From the NCBI GenBank assembly GCA_910587185.1, contig CAJULY010000035.1:1-11666 (forward strand): 11,666 nt of DNA. Direction: 5' to 3'. This document shows, piece by piece, positions 5,461 to 11,666 of the stretch. This DNA is from an uncultured Muribaculaceae bacterium (GTDB lineage: Bacteria > Bacteroidota > Bacteroidia > Bacteroidales > Muribaculaceae). The notes under the pieces were generated by a model. It was not told the DNA's origin and made no database searches. It was given only the letters and a program-made list of their open reading frames with translations. Position numbers and translations under genes: made by a program. Numbering within the stretch: position 1 is the stretch's first letter; each line of letters begins with the position of its first letter.

Positions 5461-7299
5461 TCAGAGATTGTATTCGCCTAATGGTTTGCCGGTAGAGTCA
5501 AGAACCGTCAGGGTGAGTTTTTTTCCTTGTTTTTTCAGAACCATGAGGGTCGCGCCGTCGAGCTTGTAGCCGCCGCCCACGAAGACCGGACACGGGTTGC
5601 CCTTCGCGCCTTTTTTCAGAGTGGCGAACTCATGGGTGTGAGCGCCGAGAGCAACGTCGAATTTAGCTTTCGACAAAAGGGGAGCCCACATTTCGGTGCA
5701 TGGCTGATATTTGTCGGTGTTGCCCCAGACGGGAATATGGGTTACGAGTACACGGCGCTGGGCTTTGCGGAATTCATCGGATTTCAGTTCCTTGTCAAGA
5801 AATTCGGCCTGCTCCCTGCGCAGATCCGTAAAATCGTTCAGTCCGTAATAAACCCAGGTGCTGTCGGGCTTGTCTTCGCCGCAGTCGAGGGTGACAAAGC
5901 GGATGCCTCCGAGGGTGAAAGCGCCGTAGGTCTTGCCCTCGGGACGGTCGAAGAGCGATGGCGCTCCGGAGGAATAGGCATTGCGTATCTCGTGGTTGCC
6001 ACGGATGAAAACGTTAGGATTGTTGGCGAGATCAAAAGCTTCGGCCACGAGGTGAACGTCTTCAACGGCGCCTTTTCTTGAACCGGGCTCGTCGAGACAG
6101 TCACCGTTGAAGATGACGAGGTCATGGGGAATCTCTTTTGTCAGACCGGCGAGAGTGTTGATCGTGTTCTTGAAGCCGTGAAGGTCGTTGACAATAATGG
6201 CGGTGAAATCCTCGCTGCCAGCTTCGGGAACCTTGAAACTGTAGAACGGCGAGGTATATTCGCGTCCGAAGGTCTTGTGATATGCGCTGTTCTCGAGAAT
6301 TTCCTTGGCGCGCACGCGGTAATAGACTGTCGAGCCGGGCGTCAGATTTTCAAGTCGCACTTTGTGTTCGAGATCATGCACCACTTCCTGTCCGCCGAGG
6401 AGCTGACGGACAGAACGGAGGTCTGTCGTGTCGGTGCCGAATTCCACGCGGGTCATGCTGGGAACGGTTGTCTGATACATAACCGTAGCGCCCTCGGGAG
6501 TTACGTTCTGCAGATACGGGCTGTGCCACATAAGCTTATTAGCCTCGCGTGGGAATTTCAGGTTACTGACGATCGGGCGATGGTCTGACGCTACCTGCTC
6601 GTCGATCACCTTAGTGCCCCATGACATGGCGTCGGGGCAGTTTGCCACGAGAATGAAATCAATTCTTTCGTAGGGGCGGTTGGAGGGGAAAGTCGCGACC
6701 TTTGTATCGCCGATGTTCACGAACCGCTGCGAGAGTCTTTTCATCACCTCGCTGTCAGGGTGAGAGTTGAAGTCGCCCATCAGCACGAATGGCTTCGGAG
6801 CCAGACGCTGCGCCTCCTTGAGAATGATATCGGTCGAAGCGAGCGCATCCTCTTCGGTCAGTGAAAGATGTGTGCAGCCCACGGCATAGTCTTCGAACTC
6901 CAGAATGATCAGCGCGCGTTTTTCCTCGCGTCCCGGCAGCGGAAGCCGTGTGACCGACAGCGGTTTTTCACGTGTCAGCATGCCGATTCCGTATTTTCCT
7001 CCGTCGTAGTCGATTGCGGGAGCATAGACGGGATACATCGCGGTGGCGGCGCCCAGCTCGCCGAGAACGTAGCGCTTGCCGCTGCGGTTGGTCATGCTAT
7101 CGACCTCCTGCACGGCGACAACGTCGGGCATCTGTCGGTCAATGACGGTGCCTACGCGGGCCGGGTCACGGACGTCATCCATGCCGTAGCCGTTCTTTAT
7201 GTTGTAGGTCATCACTTTCAGGCTTTGCGCCTGGGGGTGAAAGGGAGCGGAGATAGCGATAAGACTGAAAACTGATAATGATAATATGGTTTTTTTCAT
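5461..7299 (-). CDS. Secreted fusion of EEP nuclease/phosphatase and calcineurin-like metallophosphatase
   Basis: The product is 612 residues. An N-terminal signal peptide (1-24, MKK, hydrophobic core, PQA before Q25) points to export to the periplasm or beyond. Residues 26-249 form an endonuclease/exonuclease/phosphatase domain: N33 in TYNIKNG, E65 in VQEVD, H144, D176 and N178 in GDFNSHP, D239-H240 in ASDHRPI. Residues 255-356 look like the fibronectin-like N-terminal domain of purple acid phosphatases (V-T-P-E-G-A-T-V, then L-T-P-G-S-T-V-Y-Y-R-V). Residues 364-590 form a metallophosphatase: D372-L-H374, G399-D400, G434-N-H-E437, H521, and H554-T-H556. Both active sites look complete. The ATG shares one base with the cinA stop codon, so it is the last gene of the tsaD-cinA operon. 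Hydrolysis of extracellular nucleic acid or phosphoesters is likely. The exact substrate is unknown. Confidence 0.85.
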   Translation of the reverse strand: MKKTILSLSVFSLIAISAPFHPQAQSLKVMTYNIKNGYGMDDVRDPARVGTVIDRQMPDVVAVQEVDSMTNRSGKRYVLGELGAATAMYPVYAPAIDYDGGKYGIGMLTREKPLSVTRLPLPGREEKRALIILEFEDYAVGCTHLSLTEEDALASTDIILKEAQRLAPKPFVLMGDFNSHPDSEVMKRLSQRFVNIGDTKVATFPSNRPYERIDFILVANCPDAMSWGTKVIDEQVASDHRPIVSNLKFPREANKLMWHSPYLQNVTPEGATVMYQTTVPSMTRVEFGTDTTDLRSVRQLLGGQEVVHDLEHKVRLENLTPGSTVYYRVRAKEILENSAYHKTFGREYTSPFYSFKVPEAGSEDFTAIIVNDLHGFKNTINTLAGLTKEIPHDLVIFNGDCLDEPGSRKGAVEDVHLVAEAFDLANNPNVFIRGNHEIRNAYSSGAPSLFDRPEGKTYGAFTLGGIRFVTLDCGEDKPDSTWVYYGLNDFTDLRREQAEFLDKELKSDEFRKAQRRVLVTHIPVWGNTDKYQPCTEMWAPLLSKAKFDVALGAHTHEFATLKKGAKGNPCPVFVGGGYKLDGATLMVLKKQGKKLTLTVLDSTGKPLGEYNL

Positions 7300-8570
7300 T
7301 ATTTTGTGATGGATGGATTGGTATTTCTTAACAGGCGTATCGCAAGTAGTAGCGCGGTTGTGGATGCGCGGTCAATGACGCGTGCGCGGTTGCCGGGAAA
7401 ATGGAAAGTGTCGCTGACTGTCTGCCCTCTGAATGTAGCGGCTATACATACCGTGCCTACGGGCTTTTGCTTCGTGCCGCCTCCCGGGCCGGCTATTCCC
7501 GAGGTGGCTACGGCGACGTCGGCTCCCGTGGCGCGACATGCGCTCTCGGCCATTTGCTCTACAACGGGAATGCTGACCGCGCCGAGGGTTTCAAGCGTGT
7601 CGGCTTTCACGCCGAGCAGCTTTTTCTTTACATCATTGCTGTATGATACCACTCCGCCAAGCATAGATTCCGATGAGCCTGCGACGGAAGTGATGAGATG
7701 GGCAATGTTGCCCCCGGTGCAGCTTTCGGCCGTGGCGAAAGTGAGACCTGCGGCCTTTAGGGTACGCAGCAGGATTTCAGCCGGAGTCGCGTCGCCGTCA
7801 TAGAGGAAATTGTCGCCGAGCAGCGCGATAAGTTTCGCGGTTTCCCTGTCGATTTCCGCTTTCAGTTGCTCCTCGTCGTGGCCGTGTCCGTCAAGGCGCA
7901 GGCGTATGAGTCCGGGCTTTGGCAGATAGGCGAGATGGAGATGGGGAGGAAGGGCCGATTCCCAGTCGGAGAGCCGCATTGCCAGCGCCGATTCCGATAT
8001 GTCGCTCACCATTACGGTGCGGTGGACTATGACGTCGGGCGACGGGAATCGGGACAGTAATCGCGGGAGTACGGCATTCGTGAACACATGCTCGGTTTCA
8101 AACGGCACTCCCGGCATGGCCACAAGAACGCTTTTGCGAGGGCCTTCGGTCTCGAACCACATTACCGGAGCTGTGCCGACAGGATTCTGAATGACCGATG
8201 CCGAGGTGGGAACCCAAGCCTGGGCGGCTGTCAGTTCGTTGAGTTTTATGCCACGTTTGCGGAAAACATTTTTGATATTTTCTGTCACCGACGGGTCCTC
8301 GCGTAGCTCTCCGCCGAAAATCTCACATAAGACCGATTTGGTTATGTCGTCTTTTGTCGGTCCGAGGCCGCCGGTGGTAAGTACTACACGACTCTCTTCC
8401 AGCGCATCTCTGACGGCTTCCCTGATTGCGTCCGGGTCGTCGGCTATCGTTCTGACATTGCTGACTTCCCAGCCGTAGGGCGCCATTGAGCGTGCGAGAA
8501 AACCGCTGTTGGTGTCGGTGACCTGGCCTATCAGCAGCTCGTCGCCGATTATGATTATGGATGCTTTCAT
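7299..8570 (-). CDS. cinA: CinA: ADP-ribose pyrophosphatase-like / nicotinamide-nucleotide amidase
   Basis: The product is 423 residues, normal for full-length CinA. Residues 1-170 are the MoCF/COG1058 domain: IIIGDELLIGQVTDTNS at the start, TTGGLGPTKDD (65-75) and MPGVP (152-156). Residues 260-415 are the PncC-type amidase domain: AESCTGG (281-287), GGVVSYSN, and TSGIAGPGGG with KPVGTV (356-374). In several bacteria this domain turns nicotinamide mononucleotide into nicotinate mononucleotide for NAD recycling. Older naming tied CinA to competence. It lies 13 bases after tsaD and overlaps the following phosphoesterase gene by one base (TAATG), so the three genes probably form one transcript. 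Confidence 0.95.
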   Translation of the reverse strand: MKASIIIIGDELLIGQVTDTNSGFLARSMAPYGWEVSNVRTIADDPDAIREAVRDALEESRVVLTTGGLGPTKDDITKSVLCEIFGGELREDPSVTENIKNVFRKRGIKLNELTAAQAWVPTSASVIQNPVGTAPVMWFETEGPRKSVLVAMPGVPFETEHVFTNAVLPRLLSRFPSPDVIVHRTVMVSDISESALAMRLSDWESALPPHLHLAYLPKPGLIRLRLDGHGHDEEQLKAEIDRETAKLIALLGDNFLYDGDATPAEILLRTLKAAGLTFATAESCTGGNIAHLITSVAGSSESMLGGVVSYSNDVKKKLLGVKADTLETLGAVSIPVVEQMAESACRATGADVAVATSGIAGPGGGTKQKPVGTVCIAATFRGQTVSDTFHFPGNRARVIDRASTTALLLAIRLLRNTNPSITK

Positions 8571-8583
8571 TGTTATCGGGAGA

Positions 8584-9600
8584 TTATAGAGTCACGCGTG
8601 CGTATGGCACTTCGTCGTAGCCGCAGAATTTCTTGTCAAGATACTTGAAATATCCTGCAATGGCGACCATTGCCGCATTGTCGGTCGTGAAAGAGCATTC
8701 CGGGATGAACGCTTCTATGCCACGCCGCCGGCAATAGTCGGCGACGGCAGTCCTGACTCCGGAATTGGCCGAAACGCCTCCGCCGATGGCAACAGTTTTC
8801 ACTCCGGTGGCTTTCACGGCTTTGTCAAGCTTGTCGAGCAGAATCTCTATGATCGTGCGCTGGAGCGATGCCGCAAGATCAGCGCGGTTCTTCTCTATGA
8901 AGTCGGGGTCGGTTTTTACCGCGTCGCGCAGAGTGTAGAGAAAAGAGGTCTTCAGACCGGAAAAACTGTAGTCGAGGCCCGCTATGTGGGGCTTGGCGAA
9001 GTGGAATCTCGACGAATCGCCTTCGGCGGCGAGCCTGTCGATATGCGGGCCGCCGGGATAGGGGAGGCCCATGACCTTCGCGCACTTGTCGAACGCTTCG
9101 CCTGCGGCATCGTCGATCGTCGCTCCCAGGATTTCCATGTCGTTATAATTCTTCACAAGAATCAGCTGGCTGTTGCCTCCGGAAATGAGCAGTGTCAGAA
9201 ACGGATATTCCGGCACTTGGTCATCTTCCTTGCGTCGTATAAAGTGGGAAAGGACATGGCCGTGCAGATGGTTCACATCGACCATCGGACATCGCAGTCC
9301 GAGCGAGAGGCCTTTGGCGAAGGACGTGCCCACAAGAAGGGAGCCGAGCAGCCCCGGGCCTCGGGTGAAGGCTATGGCCGAAAGATCGTGTTTGTCAACT
9401 CCGGCACGCTTGAGCGCCGCATCCACAACCGGCACTATGTTCTGCTGGTGAGCGCGAGAGGCCAGTTCGGGAACGACACCCCCGTATTCCTCATGCACGC
9501 TTTGCGAGGCTATGACATTGCTCAGCAGCAATCCGTCGCGGATCACTGCCGCCGAGGTGTCATCGCATGATGATTCAATTCCTAATATTGTCACACTCAT
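8584..9600 (-). CDS. tsaD: TsaD, tRNA threonylcarbamoyladenosine transferase subunit
   Basis: The product is 338 residues, full length. It belongs to the Kae1/TsaD family of ASKHA-fold proteins that, with TsaB and TsaE, transfer threonylcarbamoyl to A37 of ANN-decoding tRNAs. Visible marks are GIESSCDDTSAAV (7-19), the metal-binding H111-L-H-G-H115, ISGGNSQL, DDAAGEAFDK, IGGGVSANSGVR and the late FTTDNAAMVA. It is the first gene of the minus-strand operon with cinA and the secreted phosphoesterase. A TAACTTTG box lies upstream at 9632-9625. It is divergent from typA across 105 bases. The gene is normally essential, and nothing here is unusual. Confidence 0.97.
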   Translation of the reverse strand: MSVTILGIESSCDDTSAAVIRDGLLLSNVIASQSVHEEYGGVVPELASRAHQQNIVPVVDAALKRAGVDKHDLSAIAFTRGPGLLGSLLVGTSFAKGLSLGLRCPMVDVNHLHGHVLSHFIRRKEDDQVPEYPFLTLLISGGNSQLILVKNYNDMEILGATIDDAAGEAFDKCAKVMGLPYPGGPHIDRLAAEGDSSRFHFAKPHIAGLDYSFSGLKTSFLYTLRDAVKTDPDFIEKNRADLAASLQRTIIEILLDKLDKAVKATGVKTVAIGGGVSANSGVRTAVADYCRRRGIEAFIPECSFTTDNAAMVAIAGYFKYLDKKFCGYDEVPYARVTL

Positions 9601-9624
9601 TTTGGTCTTGTTTTATTTTTATGG

Positions 9625-9632
9625 CAAAGTTA
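9625..9632 (-). promoter_or_regulatory. -7 box for the tsaD operon
   Basis: On the minus strand TAACTTTG fits TAnnTTTG, 24 bases before the tsaD ATG. No TTG is found at the expected -33 spacing, where the sequence is AT-rich instead. The expected -33 zone abuts the typA -33 element, so the two divergent promoters stand nearly back to back. Confidence 0.6.
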
Positions 9633-9656
9633 GACAGAATTCACGAAATTTATAAG

Positions 9657-9685
9657 TTGACTTTAAGAAAAAACAGCTAAATTTG
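9657..9685 (+). promoter_or_regulatory. Promoter of typA
   Basis: TTG (9657-9659, within TTGACTTT) and TAAATTTG (9678-9685) are separated by 18 bases, a close fit to the Bacteroidota -33/-7 pattern. The ATG at 9706 lies 20 bases past the -7 box, giving a leader of roughly 15 A-rich bases and no Shine-Dalgarno site. Confidence 0.8.
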
Positions 9686-9705
9686 CACCCGAAAATAAAA
9701 AAATT

Positions 9706-11502
9706 ATGCAGAAAATCAGAAATGTAGCTATTATTGCCCACGTGGACCATGGTAAAACCACGCTGGTTGACAAAATGCTTCTGGCCGGAAACCTTTTTCG
9801 TGAGAATCAAAATGCCGGCGAACTTATTCTTGACAACAACGATCTTGAACGTGAACGTGGAATAACTATTTTGTCCAAAAACGTCTCGATCAACTATAAG
9901 GACTATAAGATAAATATAATCGACACTCCGGGACACGCCGACTTCGGTGGCGAGGTTGAGCGTGTGCTGAACATGGCCGACGGATGCCTTCTTCTGGTTG
10001 ATGCTTTCGAAGGTCCCATGCCCCAGACACGTTTCGTGCTTCAGAAAGCCATTCAGATGGGCCTCAAACCGGTCGTCGTAATAAATAAGGTGGATAAACC
10101 GAATTGCCGTCCCGACGAAGTGCAGGAAATGGTGTTCGATCTGATGTGCAATCTCGACGCTACTGAAGATCAGCTCGACTTCCCGACAATCTATGGATCG
10201 GCGAAGCAGGGCTGGATGAGCACCGACTGGAACAAGCCTACCGATAACATAACTCCGGTTCTTGATGCGATAATCGAATATATCCCCGAACCTGAGTCGA
10301 TCGAAGGTCCGGCGCAGATGCTTGTGACTTCGCTTGATTTCAGCAGCTATGTGGGACGTATCGCCGTGGGACGCGTCCATCGTGGCGAGCTTCGCGAAGG
10401 CGCCGACATAGCTCTTTGCAAGAAAGACGGTTCTGTTGTCCGTCAGAAAATAAAGGAACTTCATGTGTTCGAGGGGATGGGCCGCAAGCGTGTGCAGAGT
10501 GTCAAAAGCGGCGATATTTGCGCTCTTGTCGGAATTGAAGGATTTGAGATCGGTGACACTATCGCTGATTTCGAGCATCCCGAACCGCTGCCGCGCATAG
10601 CTATCGACGAACCTACAATGTCTATGACATTCACCATTAATGACAGCCCCTTCTTCGGAAAAGACGGCAAGTATGTGACTTCGCGCCACATCCATGACCG
10701 CCTCGTCCGTGAGCTTGACCGCAATCTGGCTCTGCGGGTTGAGAAAGGGGCCGACGAAGACAAGTGGATTGTCTATGGTCGCGGTGTCCTTCATTTGTCA
10801 GTGCTGATCGAGACGATGCGCCGTGAAGGTTATGAGCTTCAGGTCGGCCAGCCGCAGGTTATCGTCAAGGAAATCGACGGGGTCAAATGTGAGCCGGTCG
10901 AATTGCTGACCATCAATGTGCCTGAGGAATATTCTTCGAAGATGATCGATATGGTTACGCGCAGAAAAGGCGATCTTGTATCCATGACGGTGCAGAATGA
11001 CCGTGTCCACATGGAATTCAATATACCGTCGCGCGGCATCATCGGATTGCGCAACAATGTGCTGACCGCCTCGGCCGGAGAAGCCATCATGGCTCACCGT
11101 TTCCTCGAGTTCCAGCCCTGGAAAGGCGATATCGAGCGCCGCACAAACGGCTCGCTGATCGCTCTTGAGGCCGGAACGGCCTACGCCTACGCCATAGACA
11201 AGTTGCAGGATCGCGGACGCTTCTTTATCTTCCCTCAGGAAGAGGTGTATGCCGGACAGGTTGTCGGTGAGAACGCCAAGGACAATGATATCGTTGTGAA
11301 TGTGACGAAATCGAAGAAGCTTACCAATATGCGTGCATCCGGGGCCGACGATAAGGCCCGTATTGTGCCTCCGGTCGTGTTCAGCCTCGAAGAGGCGCTT
11401 GAGTATATCAAAGAAGACGAGTATGTCGAAGTGACGCCCCATCATATCAGATTACGCAAGATTATTCTTGACGATATCGAACGTAAGCGCGCAAACAGAT
11501 AA
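9706..11502 (+). CDS. typA: Translational GTPase TypA/BipA
   Basis: The product is 598 residues, the normal full length. It is an EF-G-like GTPase that acts on the ribosome, with roles in 50S assembly and growth under cold or other stress. The GTPase motifs are complete: G1 AHVDHGKTT (11-19), G2 RGIT (51-54), G3 DTPGH (73-77), G4 NKVD (127-130), and GSAKQGW as G5. Later domains include the beta-barrel segment (MLVTSLDFSSYVGRIAVGRV), the EF-G domain III/V-like parts, and the BipA-specific C-terminal domain (EAGTAYAYAIDKLQDRG, then TNMRASGADDKARI). It has its own promoter, divergent from tsaD. After the stop, TAAAAAAT and ATTTTTA could form only a weak stem. Confidence 0.97.
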   Translation: MQKIRNVAIIAHVDHGKTTLVDKMLLAGNLFRENQNAGELILDNNDLERERGITILSKNVSINYKDYKINIIDTPGHADFGGEVERVLNMADGCLLLVDAFEGPMPQTRFVLQKAIQMGLKPVVVINKVDKPNCRPDEVQEMVFDLMCNLDATEDQLDFPTIYGSAKQGWMSTDWNKPTDNITPVLDAIIEYIPEPESIEGPAQMLVTSLDFSSYVGRIAVGRVHRGELREGADIALCKKDGSVVRQKIKELHVFEGMGRKRVQSVKSGDICALVGIEGFEIGDTIADFEHPEPLPRIAIDEPTMSMTFTINDSPFFGKDGKYVTSRHIHDRLVRELDRNLALRVEKGADEDKWIVYGRGVLHLSVLIETMRREGYELQVGQPQVIVKEIDGVKCEPVELLTINVPEEYSSKMIDMVTRRKGDLVSMTVQNDRVHMEFNIPSRGIIGLRNNVLTASAGEAIMAHRFLEFQPWKGDIERRTNGSLIALEAGTAYAYAIDKLQDRGRFFIFPQEEVYAGQVVGENAKDNDIVVNVTKSKKLTNMRASGADDKARIVPPVVFSLEEALEYIKEDEYVEVTPHHIRLRKIILDDIERKRANR

Positions 11503-11620
11503 AAAATGTCGGAATTTCTGCTATTTTTATTTATCCTTGCATAATGCTTGAAATCAGATGTATAAATAGTTCTTTGATGAATTTTAACACGGATAGAGTG
11601 AAAAAAACATCTGAAAATAT

Positions 11621-11651
11621 TTGGTGGAAAAAGAAAAAGGCAGTAATTTTG
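11621..11651 (+). promoter_or_regulatory. Strong promoter-like sequence for a gene beyond the right edge
   Basis: TTG (11621-11623) and TAATTTTG (11644-11651) are separated by 20 bases, an excellent Bacteroidota match. A-rich tracts lie upstream and in the spacer, which could raise its strength. The bases after the box (GCACTCGCTTTCGGGG) resemble the GC-rich start of stable-RNA or ribosomal-protein transcripts, but the window ends before any gene can be seen. Confidence 0.7.
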
Positions 11652-11666
11652 CACTCGCTTTCGGGG

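Noticed and set aside
5527..6588. Plus-strand open frames of 184 and 154 codons inside the phosphoesterase gene
   Set aside because: They lie opposite a gene whose two catalytic domains are fully supported. No domain or start signal supports the plus-strand frames.
8986..9570. Plus-strand open frame of 194 codons opposite tsaD
   Set aside because: Antisense shadow of a conserved essential gene.
9619..10794. Long minus-strand open frame (391 codons) opposite typA
   Set aside because: It is antisense to the conserved GTPase domains of typA and runs through the typA promoter. It has no recognisable domain. Codon bias of the real gene explains the open frame.
10798..11445. Minus-strand open frame (215 codons) opposite the 3' half of typA
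   Set aside because: Shadow of typA in the opposite frame; no domain or promoter of its own.
1..11666. CRISPR arrays, tRNA or rRNA genes, transposases or integrases
   Set aside because: I looked for regularly spaced repeats, cloverleaf and 16S/23S signatures, and DDE or tyrosine-recombinase motifs, and found none in the window.

Overview
The window reads as Bacteroidota DNA, most likely order Bacteroidales and perhaps Muribaculaceae. The reasons are the repeated TAnnTTTG -7 promoter boxes, the absence of strong Shine-Dalgarno sites, and the character of the core proteins (TsaD, CinA, TypA). The family-level guess is an inference; no search was run. The left 4.7 kb looks like an accessory, defence-type region. 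The right 7 kb is conserved chromosome with visibly higher GC and long open frames.

Left region (1-4700). A tight plus-strand module holds three genes. The first (212-1231) encodes a large helix-turn-helix, phage-antirepressor-like protein, probably the antitoxin. It overlaps a Doc-type Fic toxin (1221-1685) carrying the kinase-type motif HYFEDSNKR. A HAD-superfamily phosphatase (1698-2606) follows after 12 bp. A perfect 25-bp direct repeat (46-70 and 2800-2824) brackets the module. The right repeat runs into a decayed relative of the antitoxin gene (about 2798-2917). Between the HAD gene and that relic lies a minus-strand relic of the first ~19 codons of dnaE (DNA polymerase III alpha, PHP domain start) with its own promoter-like sequence. 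On the minus strand follow two nuclease-like genes in one predicted operon: a GIY-YIG (T5orf172-type) protein with a C-terminal RAMA/DUF4357-like domain (3952-4590), then a PD-(D/E)XK protein of the PGN_0703 type (2912-3904). A well-formed promoter lies at 4619-4648.

Right region (4700-11666). A six-helix HdeD/DUF308 membrane protein (4824-5381, plus) converges on a minus-strand operon across a hairpin terminator. That operon is tsaD (8584-9600), cinA (7299-8570), then a secreted double phosphoesterase (5461-7299) fusing an EEP nuclease/phosphatase domain, a fibronectin-like linker and a calcineurin-like metallophosphatase. cinA and the phosphoesterase share one base (TAATG). Divergent from tsaD, typA/bipA (9706-11502) has its own promoter. 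The right edge ends in a strong promoter-like sequence for a gene outside the window.

The most promising novelty is the antirepressor/Doc/HAD cassette, where a predicted protein kinase toxin sits beside a predicted phosphatase. Second is the two-nuclease operon with a domain linked to modified-DNA recognition. The roles suggested for both are inferences from motifs and gene order.
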